64,000 nucleotides of DNA from Penicillus capitatus. Lineage: Eukaryota > Chlorophyta. This document shows positions 30,916 through 43,238 of the stretch, piece after piece. Position numbers and translations under genes: made by a program. Every line of letters starts with the position of its first letter. Position 1 is the first letter of the stretch. The notes under the pieces are model-generated. The model was not told where the DNA came from. It saw only the letters and a program-made list of their open reading frames with translations, and did no database searches. The stretch is from positions 868,001 through 932,000 of the forward strand of contig OZ287705.1 in the NCBI GenBank assembly GCA_965649825.1. Reading direction: 5' to 3'.

Positions 30916-33505
30916 TTTTTTGTTACATTCGTTGAGAAGTTTCAATGATGTGCCTACGTTAAGCCCTGTGAAAGCACGTAAAGTGGATATCATTATTCAG
31001 GCTACGTTTTCCAAACTTTTGACTCGTTTTGCGTGAATCAGTTCTTTAAGGCATCGCGTTTAAACTATAGTGTACTGGAGCATTTCACGACAATTGTGAA
31101 AGCGACCGATTACAGCGTTTGCGATCCACTACTAATCCTCGAATAGCCTTACCGTCAAAAGTCTTGATGAATACACAAGTAACATTGTCCACACACTGTG
31201 AACGGCGCGAGATGAGACAGATGGGACCGAGGGAACCAGAAGCATCCAGAACCTTCTAATACGCTTTAAATCGACGTTGATAGATTGATACACGCATTTG
31301 AGTTTTGTTGACTCTCGAACATTCCAGGCTTTGTAAAGGATTCATACACATTGCCATTTCGTGTTCAAACGTGTTTACGCGAGCTGATGGGCTACGCCAA
31401 CACCGACATGCAGCACATGATGAAAAAACCTCAAAAGAACTTTTCCAACGAAAAATGCTTCGAAGTACTGGTCGACAAACAACAAAATACTAAGAAGACT
31501 AACTCAATGCACTATGAAAACATGCATTTAAAGAAATAAGAGAAAACTGTGACCAATAAAGAGAAAAAGTGTAAAACGAAAAAACCAGTTCTAAAGAATA
31601 CCAACTAATAAAAGTGCACACAAAATACGATTAAACTTTAGTAAATCTCTCAATTTGGATGCGTGCCAGACATGCAGATGTGAGTCGCCTGCCGAGCCAC
31701 CGGAGACTGTTGGGTCGGCGAAGAACCACCCTGGCGTGTTGACCATCGCTCGCGACGGGTGTCCGACTCCGACCTAACTGTTAAATAACCATCGGGCGAT
31801 GGATACGGACTAAGGCTTGAAGTTCGCAGCCGTTATTACTTAAGGTCAGGCAATCTCCAACCGTCGCGAGTATTTAACGGCGACAGCATCCTGTAATTAA
31901 TCTCGTATTCTATGGTGCCAAGTCCGAGCGTTCGTTGTCGTCGTGTTCGCGCGTCTTTCGACTCCGAGTTCTGGAAAGTGTTTACACTATCCCGACAGAC
32001 AATGATCCAACAAACCCCGCATGTTGTGTTTCACTGAATCATCGGATCTTGTTGTTCTTATCGTAGTTGGAATGATGAATGTATTACAAACGATGAAAAG
32101 TTGAGGTTTTTTTGTAAACGCAAGGATACTACGTTTGTCAAAAGGACAGGGCCGTTACATCGTGACTGTCTTGTTGTCCAAGGGTTCTGTCTCTGAAGGG
32201 GCGCTTACATGAGGTTTACGTCAACCCGTGGGTCCTTTCCCGCATGGTCCTTGATAGACCGGTGACTCATCTGTCATGTCACCTCTGGCATACAAATACA
32301 CGAACGTAGTCCCATGTATACCTTTTGCTCTGTATGCTTGAAGTCTTCCGCTGTGTAGTCTCTTTAGCGTGGCAATTCCGCGTGACAACAACGTTAGAAC
32401 ATGCGTCACCATTTAAAGTCATGATGGAACCCCATCCCTTTCAGTCCATATTCACCTTCTACAGATCTCCTCCTACGCCTTGAAAACAGATAAAGCATAT
32501 AGAAACATAATTATCAATGCTCTCGTAACTAAAAATTGATTCTGTTGATCTCTGGCTGGTTTGGTGGGCCTTCGTGTTCGAGTATTGGGTCGAGTTGTTG
32601 TTCCTCTTCGACTTGTTGCTCCCGAGGGCTCACAGACGGAATGTCTTCAGGGGGGGACGGTGTCAGTGAACAGCTGTCCACCTTCGTGGAGCTGCCACGA
32701 GACGCGTCGATGTGACATTTGACGCGTACAAAGTCCGAACACTAATTGCCACAACAGGCTTCTGTAACGATATGCCTTCGTCGTTAGCGCGTTTCAGCAC
32801 GTAACAAACGACGAAAACACGACAACGGCCACAACGTTGACGCTCCCGTCCTCGGAACTCCGGCGCGTGTCGTACAGACCAACGTTGTGAATCACTTGCT
32901 CGGCTCCCCTCTGTAGGAGTTCTTCGAGTTCGCCTTGGCGAAACCGATTGAGAGATTCCTGAAATGTCGAGTACAGCGGGGGTATGGAATTGTTGCTCGT
33001 CGAACGAGTTGCTCGTCGTCGGCCAGAGTGATAAACGCAAGGTAAAGACGTGGATTAACGAAGCAAGTCAGGCACACTCGAAGTGTTCCTTTTTTCCCTC
33101 TTATCCTCGCATCGTGACAAGACCCTCCCACTGTAGGTGAGTCGGCAACGTAGCGGATCCACAGAAGTTTGCCTCTTCAAGATATAGTATCCCTTTTGAC
33201 ACGACAGGGAGTGACCCTTGACACAATGAACCCCCGTCCAACTAGACAGTCACATCGCCCATCATTCTGTAAATCTAGTCAACAGTTTCAATACACGCAC
33301 GCGGTTATGCATTCCATCACCCACCGTGCCACTTGTCAACCCAAAATGCGCACCGCAAACGTGACCTTATTTCTTATTCTCGACTTTCTTCGTTTACAGT
33401 ATTCAGTCCTCCTAATTAACTTATAGAAATCTTTAAAATGAGGATCCGAAAAAGCAATAATCTGGAACTGCGCCGAGCAGAAGGTCCTTGCGTCGATAAT
33501 ATAAG
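30916..33505. other. Gene-poor stretch of 2.6 kb with one solo LTR
   Basis: Between the NACHT stop and the 3' end of the WD40-TRP gene. It holds AATAAA-type signals at about 31555 and 31605 on the plus strand, a solo LTR at 32661-32824, and otherwise short frames without motifs. A frame at 31351-31539 (TDMQHMMKKPQKNFSNEKCF) is open but unsupported. Confidence 0.45.
32661..32824 (+). mobile_element. Solo LTR, relative of the element at 25180
   Basis: 164 bp beginning TGTCAGTGAACAGCTGTCCA and ending AAAACACGACA, clearly related to the 147-bp LTR but diverged and longer near its 3' end. It is flanked by ACGG on both sides (32657-32660 and 32825-32828), a perfect 4-bp target duplication. No internal region or partner LTR is found, which fits LTR-LTR recombination. 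The purine run before it is probably host sequence. Confidence 0.75.
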
Positions 33506-36500
33506 TTAATCCAGATCTCTTATTTCTTGATGTAGTTGCGTGAAATCGCTCCATCCATGCTCTTTTGCATCTCTGAGCTCCTCACGTCTTACCTGGATAT
33601 CGACGAGGCGTCCTTCCCAGTCTGTCTCTTCCAGTTTCGATTGGAAATTTGGTACCAGAATATGAAGATAGGGATCGATCTTATCACTAAACAGTAAACA
33701 CATGATACTTGACACGCATCGTATGACACGCACTTTATCTCTTTCTTTCTTTTTTGCGACAGGCCCATCTCCATGTCTTGAATAACGGCTGCTCTTTTCT
33801 TAAGAAAGAGTGCTTTCCCGTGGTTCTTTACACGGTTGAAACTATCGCCCATGATGGCAATCATTAGATTCAGGAGGACGGCGACAGCTGCAAGGAAGAT
33901 AAACATCATGGTCAGTGCCAGCACTTGCGTTCCTTCTTCAATGTCGCTGTTGTAGATGGTATCCATAATATCACCGATGTCACTGAGCATCACTCTGAAG
34001 ACCATCAAGAGAGAAGCGATTGGATTTCTGAAGCCAAGGCTTCTCTTTTCATGCAGACTGCTGTTCACAGCTTTCAGCATTTTAGCTTGTACGTTGTAGG
34101 CGCAGAAACTAGAGTTATAGTTGAATCCATCGTCGCTTCGGGATGGAAGTGCAAAGTCTTCGAATTCTCCATAGCCGCTTTGGGATGAAATGACGGATTC
34201 TTCCAGCTCTCCATTGTCCTCTGTAGAGAGTGCTGGCATGCTGGCCGCAGAGGATGAGGACAAATCGGGTCCTATTGGATGCAATGAGTATTCACTAGTG
34301 TCCATGTCGGCCAACAGTATGAAGAAAGCCATATCAAAGCTGACGAGAAATGCCACCAGGAAGAAGAGAAACCGACGAATGTCCTTTACAATCTCTAGGA
34401 TCATAATAACCATAGGGCCTGTCGATTTGAAGGCTTGGGCATAATACAGAAGCTTGACCCAGAGCAGCACAGATGCTGTTGCCATGAAACCGATGACCAG
34501 ATGCGATTCTTCCCCGTGTCGCCAGATACTGGCCAATGGGAGAAATGCAACGACCACAATATAGGAACTGAATTCGATCCACTTCATGTAATCTGTCATG
34601 TAATAGCTGATTCCAGTATACTGACGTTCCATCCAGAGGGTGTGAAATTGCTTGAACAGACGAATGAGATTGCCCGTTCCGACGCTGACAACTAAGATCA
34701 GAGATGCGATCGATCCATTCGTGTCGAAAAACCGACGGTTGTATCCGGTGTAATTGCAGCAGCTGGTGAAGGAGATCAGTAGAATGAGATAATGGAATAA
34801 ATCTTCCAGCAGCAAACGGCGTGCGTAGGTCTGGAATTTAAAGTTGATGACGCCCATAACCAGATCCGAGCCAAAAATGCTGTGCGGTGCACGATCAAAG
34901 AGCAATGGCTGCAGAATGCCTTCTCTCGACATCTTGGCAATATTGGGATATGGCACGACCTAATACAGCACACATGACTCTGTCGCATGGCGACGGTCAT
35001 CACACAATTGTCTGCGATTACCTTTGCCTCTGCCGAAATGCAGGAATTGAGTAACTTGTCTGGAAGATTCTTCATTGTCTGATGTTCTGTGTTCTTCCAC
35101 ATCTCTTGGATGTATTGTTGCGAAGCGACCAGTCTTTTGTCGGTAAACACGCCGAGGTAGTCATTCTGTTTTCGCAGATATCCTTCAGAGACACTCACCA
35201 CGCCAAGAGACTTGATAAATTTGCGGCTCTTGAAGAGATACAACACCAATGCCGGATATTTATAAGACAATCGGATCAAGGAACTCTCCATAATCATTGC
35301 GAACGCAGTATCTGTCGTCGCACCATCCATCAGGGCTTGAAGCAGAACCTAAAACATCGACATCGAAACAACAGACCCGACCTGAGTGCCATCTCACTTC
35401 AAGGACGTCGGGGGAACGAATGTCGACTGCCAAATCGATGATATTGGGCGTTGGGTCCTCTGCGACACTGCTGAGGGTGTGTTTAGTGATGGAACCCCGA
35501 AAGGCAAGTTTAACCTTGAACTCCAGAGCCCATGCGATCAAGTGCTTCAGCATCTCTGTCCTCTTCTGATTCACACAGGCCGTGACAAGTGTCATACCAT
35601 GCTCGTAGGGGTGATTCAGCAACGATGGTCCATACTCGTTCAGTTTGGCATAGATAAATTCTCGACTGGGACAACAGGGACCGTCCAGAAGAGCCCTTCT
35701 TTGTTGAATGACGCTCTTGTAAGTAAAATGTGTTCCCCAGACGACGAGTTGGTTCTTGTTGTTAAGCGCTGCGCACTTGCAGGTTTCCGGCGACAGCGCG
35801 GTGAACTTCTTGTCTTCCAATTTAAAGGGCAATCGCATTTGTTTCGATGTGCGCTCGCCTCTCACATGCACGATCTTCCACGTCTGCTGTCTCTTTATCG
35901 TGTCGTTGCCACATCTCGCGTCGGTGTTCGGAGGATCTTCTCTGAAGTCGATTTCTGGGTAGTCACTGGATGGCTGAGGATCATCGTTGATGCACTGGTC
36001 GAATACTGGCACGCGTCCCTGCTTCATAAACATATCATCGGTGTTCTCATCCACCATTCCCGACATGAGAATCCACTCACTATCCGCCGAGAAGATAAAG
36101 GTCTCGGGATACCAGATCGAATCGAGATTCAGATCTTCTAACGTTGTCTGCGGATGAGCAGTGATTGGCTGTCCCTCCTTCGTGAAGCCGACGATGCAGT
36201 AATCTCCTCTCGGTGCCAGCAGAGGATAGAATCCGCTTCCAGGTGCTTGGAAGATCGGGATCTTGTAGTCTAGTGTACGGATCTCTCTTCGGTACATGAC
36301 ATCCCAGATTCTGACGTGATGCATATTGGTCATGAGCACGGCAATCTTGCCGTCTTCTGAAAATCTGCAGCTTCTGTTGCTCCGCGTTTCTTTCCGATCC
36401 ACGATCATCGCACTCGAGATATCGATCCACACAAGGATGCCTTGATCTTGGCAGACCACGACCATGGAACGGCCGCTGGCATCGACAGAGAAGCAGATAT

Positions 36501-38690
36501 CCAGACATGGGCAGTAATAGGAGGTGAGGGTGGCAATGTGACGGTAGACACAGACATTCTCGAGCTTCCAATGCAGCACGGACAAGTCTCCCATGCAGGT
36601 CACGATGCTGAGGCCATCCTCTGAGAGAGCAAAGTGATAGAAGCGATTCTTAGCGCTCTCAACCTTGAAGTAATTGGACGGTTCTGTCTGCCGAAGATTT
36701 CTGCCTTCCTGTCGTGCGCTCATACGGTTCAGGACATACTGACGCTGTTGAGACAGTTTCCAGACAGCCGTGCATTCGGAGTTGAAACGCATGACTGCGA
36801 TGGTACTGCCATCGATTGAGAATTTGGAAATGCTCTTTCCGATGTGGATGTCATCATCTGCAGCTTTGAGGATGTAGTGCGATCGAAGGGCGGCATTGAA
36901 TCCCCTCAGAACGGAGGGAGACCACAGAGACATGAGACTCTTGCCAACAAAGAGCAGTTTGGTGGCTTGCGTGCTAAAGCAGAAATCCATCCCCGAGAAC
37001 TGCTCGACCTTGTCTTCCGGTATCTTGATACGCAAGACCTCCACGCCTTCACAGACATTCCAGATCACACCAGTACGACAGGCCGATGCGTAAACCCCCA
37101 GCCACTGGCCATTTTTCGACACCGAAATCGCCTCAACTCCATGAACGCTGTCGATTTGCTTCACATCGTCGCTCATCATTCTCATGGCACTAGGACAAAT
37201 GTCTCGTCCGACGAATCCTGTATTCAGGACATGAATCGGCGTCTGCGTTTTGAGCTGCCAGACAATGACTTTGAGGGTATCGGTAACACAGCACGACACC
37301 AATCCCAACTGATCTCTCAATCGAATGAAGTCGCAGGTATGGATGTTGCCTTCGTTGGGATCGCCAAGAATTATGGGCTCTGGCGACTGATAGTAAGGAT
37401 GGTTCCATCTGGACCTTCCCGGGTCAATGGGAGTTCTCCCCAAATTGTCCAAGTCCCATACGTAACAGTTGCTGTCGTTGATTTGCTCTCCCGAGGCCAA
37501 CAGGCCGTGCCAGGTGACAAGGAATCCATCTCCCTGGCTGAAACGACCTCTGGTGCCCTGAAGCTGATAGCTGGCGACACCGCCTTCCTCAAGAGAGGGC
37601 CACAAAACCACATATCCTTGCACCAGTTCGTACACCGTCAGCAGCAGACATCGCGATGTACGACTAAACAGAATCAAATCCACCAGTCGTTCGGCACCGA
37701 CCCACGGTTCGTCGATCTGAACCGGCAATACCAGCATGGGATCGACTTTGAGCGTGGCATCGTTAACAACGGCGTCTGTTTCAAAGATAAAGATAATGGA
37801 GTAGAGCTTGAACGCACCGGAGCGTTCCTGTTGATGGCGACTGGGCGAAAAGATATCTGCATTGTCAGGTTCGACATAGGTATAGATGGGGAATCCCAGA
37901 TAACGCCCATCCGATGAGAGACGCGGCACGGCCAGCTCTTTCCCAACATAATTGCAATCGTCCCATGATGGAGCACAGTGTGATTCGGTGTAGCGCACGG
38001 GGTAGGTGTTGAGATTCCACTTGACACAGTGGCCGTCCAGATCCACCGAAATCAGGATGGGAGGATTGTTCTGCAAGAAGGCCACATCCGCAATGCGAAA
38101 TCCGTGAGGTCCCTTGAGTGTCATAGCCAGAGATCCACGAATGGCATCCCATACCAGCAGACTGCCATTTGACATTCCGCACACGACATAACGATCATCG
38201 TGTGAGAAAGTGTAACATGTCGTTTTGAGTTTTTCGATTTTGAAGCTCATGAGACGCTGAGGCGCCAGTTGACGGTTCTTGAGTATAGGAGGATCTGCCA
38301 CATCTTTTGACCACACTTCGCAACTGCTCAACCCTGGATGTCCCGAATCTCTTGAGATTTGTGCCCCGACGGTGTCTAATATGAAGACTGGACAGCCATT
38401 GATGATCTCATAATCATCGCAGAACAACAGAGTCGTGTCCAAAGGAAGCTTCGCCTCGTAGTCTGCAGAAAATGAGAAGGGCATGTATGATCATAAAGTG
38501 CACTACCTGGTCTTCTTCGTTGTGTCTCGGCGGCCAAGCTGTGGTTGATGCGTCTCCTGTACATTCTGTTGACTTCTCGACGAAGCATCGTCCATAACTG
38601 CTCGATGTAGTAGCTGGCTTCCACACGAGCGGCATCGTAACGTTCATTGGCGTAGTCCAAAGCTGCGCCCAGTCTGCGCAGAGTCGGCAT
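33506..38690 (-). CDS. WD40-repeat protein fused to a TRP/polycystin-like ion channel
   Basis: One gene of about 1,680 residues. Exon 1 (MPTLRRLGAALDYANERYDA) joins through a 44-nt intron (38463-38506) to a WD40 region of about 1,000 residues. Its beta-propeller blades are of the type CYTFSHDDRYVVCGMSNGSLLVWD, with further blades ending in WNL, WDL, WKL and WDV. After an intron following DVLE comes an ankyrin-like linker (LLQALMDGATTDTAFAMIM and YKYPALVLYLFKS), then six hydrophobic segments from LFHYLILLISFTSCC onward. The last segments read FLFFLVAFLVSFDMAFFILL, an Asp/Ser-rich extracellular loop, NPIASLLMVFRVMLSDIGDI (pore helix region) and FIFLAAVAVLLNLMIAIMGD, the LNLMIAIM motif of TRP channels. 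The cytoplasmic C-terminus ends EEIRDLD-like at 33506. A cation channel in a membrane is inferred. The stimulus is unknown. Confidence 0.85.
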
Positions 38691-39098
38691 GGGATTCTAC
38701 TACCGCACTGTAGAAACACGCTGCGAGTTTCTATTTGCAAACAGACAGGGCCTATTGCGAAACTGGGATCGTCTTTGCGGTAATACGATGGCGCAAAACC
38801 AGCGAAACGTGGGAAAGGAGTTTGTTCGTAACAGACAGAGACTGATATTCCGTTGCAGACGGAGCGCACAGAGAAAAGGGTATATATAGGGGACGTAGAA
38901 TCTGTGAGAACAGGTTTCGTGGCAGTTTCCAAAGGTGGAACTATGCGTCAGACAACGCCTCTTTGGTGATGACGTCCCCCTACTTCCCCGAGTTGACAGT
39001 GAGAAAATGAGGTGTGGGAGTGTGTTGGCTCAGGTTCGCTGTCGCGTGTTTTGTAAATAAACCAAACGTCCCATCAATACGAACCCTGCGAGCAGGTA
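38691..39098. promoter_or_regulatory. Divergent promoter region, WD40-TRP and SET genes
   Basis: 408 bp between two divergent ATGs. It contains TATATATA at 38881-38888 inside GGGTATATATAGGGG, a TATA-like element about 190 bp from either start. No other gene is seen. Confidence 0.4.
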
Positions 39099-40134
39099 AT
39101 GGAGAAAGGGCTCATCGCCTGGATCCAGGGTGAAGGTGGATATGTCCACCCGGCGATTGACCTTTTTGCCGAGAAGGCAGAGCGTCGAGATCGCGGTGTT
39201 GTTGCTCGTCAAGAGATAGAGAAGGACGAACAGCTGCTTCTGATACCGGAGAAATGCGCCCTGTACTTTCCTGACCGTCTCTCGCCGTTTCACACGGTTG
39301 TGAGTATAAGAACGTGCGCTGTAGTTAAGGAAATGACCAGAGGGAAGATGCGTGTTGGATGCGAAGGCGAAGTCATGAAAGTTTTGGACGAGGAAGGATC
39401 TACACTTACACCCTTCCTCCTGACGCTTCTTCTGTTTCTAAGAGAAACGGCACAGGGATCGCCTTCCCATTTTGGCGGCTATATCCAGACACTACCTACC
39501 GAACCGCCTCCATCGCTCATAACCTGGTCCATCAATGCGCGCAAACTGCTCCGTGGTTCATGCACCGAAAAACTGCTCATGGCTTGACAAGGCATACAGG
39601 GACAAGTTTGGAGAGAAATGCAGATCGTCAGCTTCTGGAAGAGAAGCCTTCGACAGTCAATTGTTGCCCCTGATGAAGAGACATCCTGATATGTGGCCCT
39701 TCGATATCTGCGATATGGATCGGATGCGATCGGCAGCCGCAGTGATTCAGTCGCGGGTTCTTTCACATGAAAGAAGAGAACTGGATCACAAATACCGTAC
39801 AATGACCTGCCTGATGTGCAGCACTCAACATGAGTCGTGATCAGGTGCATGAAGGCACGATCCTCTATCTCATTCGCGGAATCGATATGTTCAATCACTC
39901 ACACGACGACGACGCCATCAACACAGAACTGATGAAGTGCAAGGACTGCACTTCGGTGGAGTTAGGGGACGGACGTCGAGTCGACGTCGAAGGCTATTTC
40001 GCCATGAAAGCAGGTGAATGTACGCGATCTCTGCACAGGTCGTGCTCATCCCACTGTGCGCTATAGACCGTGCGATCGAAGCAGGAGAAGAGATTTTGCA
40101 CAGTTATGGAGATCTGAGTCGTGTGTGTAAATGA
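39099..40134 (+). CDS. SET-domain lysine methyltransferase, SETD3/SETD6/RuBisCO-LSMT type
   Basis: The ATG at 39099 opens MEKGLIAWIQGEGGYVHPAI, then DRGVVARQEIEKDEQLLLIP (N-flanking SET). An iSET helical insert follows, with FGGYIQTLPTEPPPSLITW, HPDMWPFDICDMDRM and RSAAAVIQSRVL. The catalytic core is YLIRGIDMFNHSHDDDA (the NHS cofactor motif), VEGYFAMKA and, after an intron, IEAGEEILHSYGDLS (the catalytic Tyr in SYGDLS). Introns lie near 39303-39325, 39553-39590, 39800-39850 and 40011-40040. The reading stops at 40134, four residues after SYGDLS. The usual C-terminal substrate-binding domain is therefore missing, or lies in exons I cannot find. The class methylates non-histone lysines; the substrate is unknown. 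Confidence 0.8.
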
Positions 40135-41463
40135 ATGCTTAAAGCCCTTCGCCATAGGCATTTGGGGCTGAGATACAATTGAAGTTCTGTATTCTTTCGG
40201 TCAATCAATGTATAGACTTGTAGGCTAGCGTCGCGCATAGCGTCACGACAAGCTCGAGCAAATGCAGGACGGCCATCGTTACAAAACAGAATGACCGATC
40301 ACAAGAAAATGTCAACATTTATGCCTTATTTCGACAAGACTGGAGGCTGAAACCTCTCGTTAAGGGTCCGAAAACAATCAAACAATCAGGGATTAGGCAA
40401 AACATAAACAGAGAAAATGCGGCAAGAAGACCCAGGCGTGATTCTTCTTCAAGAACAATTGCTTCCACTATGAGAATGCTCGATGAGATTCCCTCATGGC
40501 AGGATTCTCCAATGGGACCTGCGTACTCCTCCGGTTCCCCGGGCCGGGTTACGTGGTGTCCCCGCTGGTTTATACTTTCCATGCAAAGAGCTGACCATGT
40601 CATAGCTTCTGAGCGGTTCCCAGGGCGACGGGCCAGCTGCTTTCCGTCAGCTGGATAACCGTTAGGGCCTACCCAGATGAATGCCTAGGCGGCAACGCTA
40701 TGTGGAATTCTACACCAGGACTGTTGTGAACTCCTCATGGTGTGGAACCATGATAGTTACATTGGTGACAAGGGACCAGGCGAGTCGGATTTAGTTGCCT
40801 CGCCATTGTCGCCAAGATTTTCTATGGTGATGGGACTGTCTTGTTCTGTGGGGGTCATGCGTGCCAAAGAGCACTGCTTGTCATGTCAGAAGGGTCTTTG
40901 GTCAGTGAAGGGGTCTTTTTCTGGCTCTGAGGCTCGGCTGACTCATCTACCTAGGAACGTCACGTCACCTAGACTGGATAAGAGGCTGAGGACGTATTGA
41001 GAAGGATCCTTTATTTGTTCACTGTAAGGTTTTGATTTTGGCACCATCGGCCACTCTGGATAACGACGAAGCTGAGCGAGACATCCCGCGCGCCCACGTG
41101 CCTTATGCACCGCTATACCCTACCTTTCAGGAGAGCATCGATCGCTTCCGGCAGGCAGAACACTCGGAAATCCTCCTCCGGGTGCAGACCAGGTTATTCA
41201 TAACGTAGGACTCTGCGACACCCGAAGAAGCTCGGAGGATCTCAGCTTGAACAGTTCCACCCCGGAAGAACTCGTAACCCCGGACCCCGGAGACGCACGT
41301 AGAGGAAGAGGAAGAAGAAGAGGAACGGATCATCCAACCGAACGGCGACAGCCATCATACAAGGACACTAACACTTCTGGTTCGTATTTGGTTCTCAAAT
41401 ATTTGCTCCTGTTCACAATGCACATCACTCTATTCTAAAGATCAATGCGTACCTGATTGGTAA
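40135..41463. other. Gene-poor stretch of 1.3 kb
   Basis: No convincing gene. A frame near 41040-41330 reads like coding sequence (LYPTFQESIDRFRQAEHSEI, then an E-rich run) but carries in-frame stops at about 41206, 41248 and 41275. It may be a decayed gene or an unspliced one. Confidence 0.4.
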
Positions 41464-41772
41464 ATGATGGACGGGATCCAACTGAGGAGTCTTGGTAGAC
41501 GTTCCAGTGCTGCTTTTAGCCTCGGAGGAACCGAGAGTGAAGGTGACGTAATGATTAACCGTTTCGGCCTAAAAGACAACCATGGTTCAAGCGACATTTC
41601 ATTCATCGTGTTTTTGTTCGGTTATAATCTCACCTTGGTGGTACTTGTCAACTTAATTTTCTCGAGAGTGATTTTGAAGAAACCACTGTATGCTGTCGTG
41701 GCCACGTCACTAGACGGAAAAAGATCTTCTAACAGCTGTATCCGAATTGGAGCAGCTTACTGGGAGATATAA
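41464..41772 (+). CDS. Small single-TM ORF, doubtful
   Basis: A 102-residue frame from the ATG at 41464 (MMDGIQLRSLGRRSSAAFSL) with one hydrophobic stretch at residues about 46-68 (FIVFLFGYNLTLVVLVNLIF). No family is recognised and no upstream signals are seen. Its end overlaps the 3' end of the minus-strand gene at 41757 by 16 bp. It could be chance. Confidence 0.25.
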   Translation: MMDGIQLRSLGRRSSAAFSLGGTESEGDVMINRFGLKDNHGSSDISFIVFLFGYNLTLVVLVNLIFSRVILKKPLYAVVATSLDGKRSSNSCIRIGAAYWEI

Positions 41773-42443
41773 AGAACTCTACCATCATTTGTCGTATGGT
41801 CCCAGAACCCATCTAGGTTTTTGTCCTCCGGAGTCTGGTAAGCTTCTTGGGCGAATCTGCAAAGACTGTAAGCGGCTTGCGCGATGAAGATGGAATTGGT
41901 GGTTTGTCCATCGGAGGATTGGTTCGCATGTCCGTTTGAGATTTGGTTTGTCTGTCCGTTAGAGGACTGATTTTTCTGTCCATCGGATGATTTGTTCTTC
42001 GTCGGCAAAAAGGGCTCGAAGGCTTTCATGAGCATGGTTGTGCCGTCCGAAATTGCGGGTTCTGGTTGACAGCAAAGTCACTAGGATGTTTGCTGTGTAT
42101 GCCTTCGGAGAATCGCCTTAAAGACGGAGCGTTCAGCTCTGTCGAATCCGTCGAACTGAAAGTCTGAGAAACTCCAGACAGCACGCAGAAAATACTCGAC
42201 TGAACTTGCATCCAAGAGCATGGTCCGTCCCTTAAATAAGATTAAGAATAGCTTCGAGGCTTTATTTGGTCTGTCTCGTTTCTTCGTCTCGTGCGGCAAA
42301 AGGTCAGTGTTCGCATCTCTGTAGCGCAGCATGTGGTCTCGACTACATGTGCGCGTGATCGTGCTGTGGATACTCATCAAAGTCATGTCCACATTTATTA
42401 GCACCGCAAGACGTACCTTGTTGGCCTCAAAAAAACTAAACAT
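41757..42443 (-). CDS. Protein with short Ser-Asn-Gly-Gln repeats, unknown
   Basis: Two frames on the minus strand probably belong to one spliced gene. The upstream exon from the ATG at 42443 has LLDASSVEYFLRAVWSFSDF and ERSVFKAILRRHTQQ. The downstream exon has FEPFLPTKNKSSDGQKNQSS followed by four or five eight-residue echoes of SSDGQTNQ (about 41905-42000), then AQAAYSLCRFAQEAYQTPED and the stop at 41757. The junction near 42040-42085 is not settled. The helical FAQEAYQTPEDKNLDGF stretch suggests a folded C-terminus after a linker. The function is unknown. Confidence 0.38.
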
Positions 42444-43238
42444 GTTGGCCTGCGGACTATGAAGGCGTCACTGGTGCTGTCTTGTCATAAGAAAAACAGC
42501 CACACAAAGACTCCTCAACTTGGAACTCCCTAGAACCAACGAGGCAGGTCCACACGAGACACAAGGCACGGCCACCAACAGACAGATAGCTCCAAAATGT
42601 AAAACAAACCTGCTGAACAGGCATGGACCTTAAACTACAGACGACTAGCCCTTTTTATCTAATCCTCAGAAGACCTATATTTGTCAAACAAAGGATGGCA
42701 CCACTGTTTGTTCTAGAACAGAACAGAATCTGCTTTTAGAATGGACGAGCCCGTGGACAATAAAAAGCAGTTCCTAGGGAATAAGCCTAATGAATGCATC
42801 AACACAAAACAGATAGACAGCACAGCACATTTGTCTGTCAGGCAGATGACGCATCGAGGGCCTGGACACACTCCTCGCAAGTGCTTCGATGCGAACAAGA
42901 CAGTCGACAGCCTGAGGTCGCTACCGATCCTCACCCGTCATTTCTGGAGCTCCACTCCGTCCTCGCACATTCCCAATCGACACGACTATCTCTTGTATCC
43001 AGTCCTTTGCTACGATCTGACGTGCATCCTGAGATAACAAGACAGCTCGTCAAGTACATGACACTGAATAGTAATCGAATGAGTGTGATACTCTAGAATG
43101 AGACGAATCGAGTGAATGGTGCTATGGAAACAAAGCAAAAGTAGACCAGATATGATCGAAAAAACGAACAGGTAATAGACTGCCAACGCCCAATAGCTCA
43201 GTACTTCCCACTCGCATGATAAGAGCGCTGACTGCTTG
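42444..43238. other. Gene-poor stretch of 0.8 kb
   Basis: Only unsupported short frames, such as 42741-43037 plus (ATG start, no motif). Nothing else is seen. Confidence 0.4.

Noticed and set aside
32663-33040. 125-residue minus-strand ORF over the solo LTR
   Set aside because: It is mostly the reverse complement of the LTR and flanking low-information DNA, with no motif.
36844-37917. 357-residue plus-strand ORF
   Set aside because: It lies entirely antisense to the WD40 region of the WD40-TRP gene. It has no domain of its own and its content mirrors the complementary codons.
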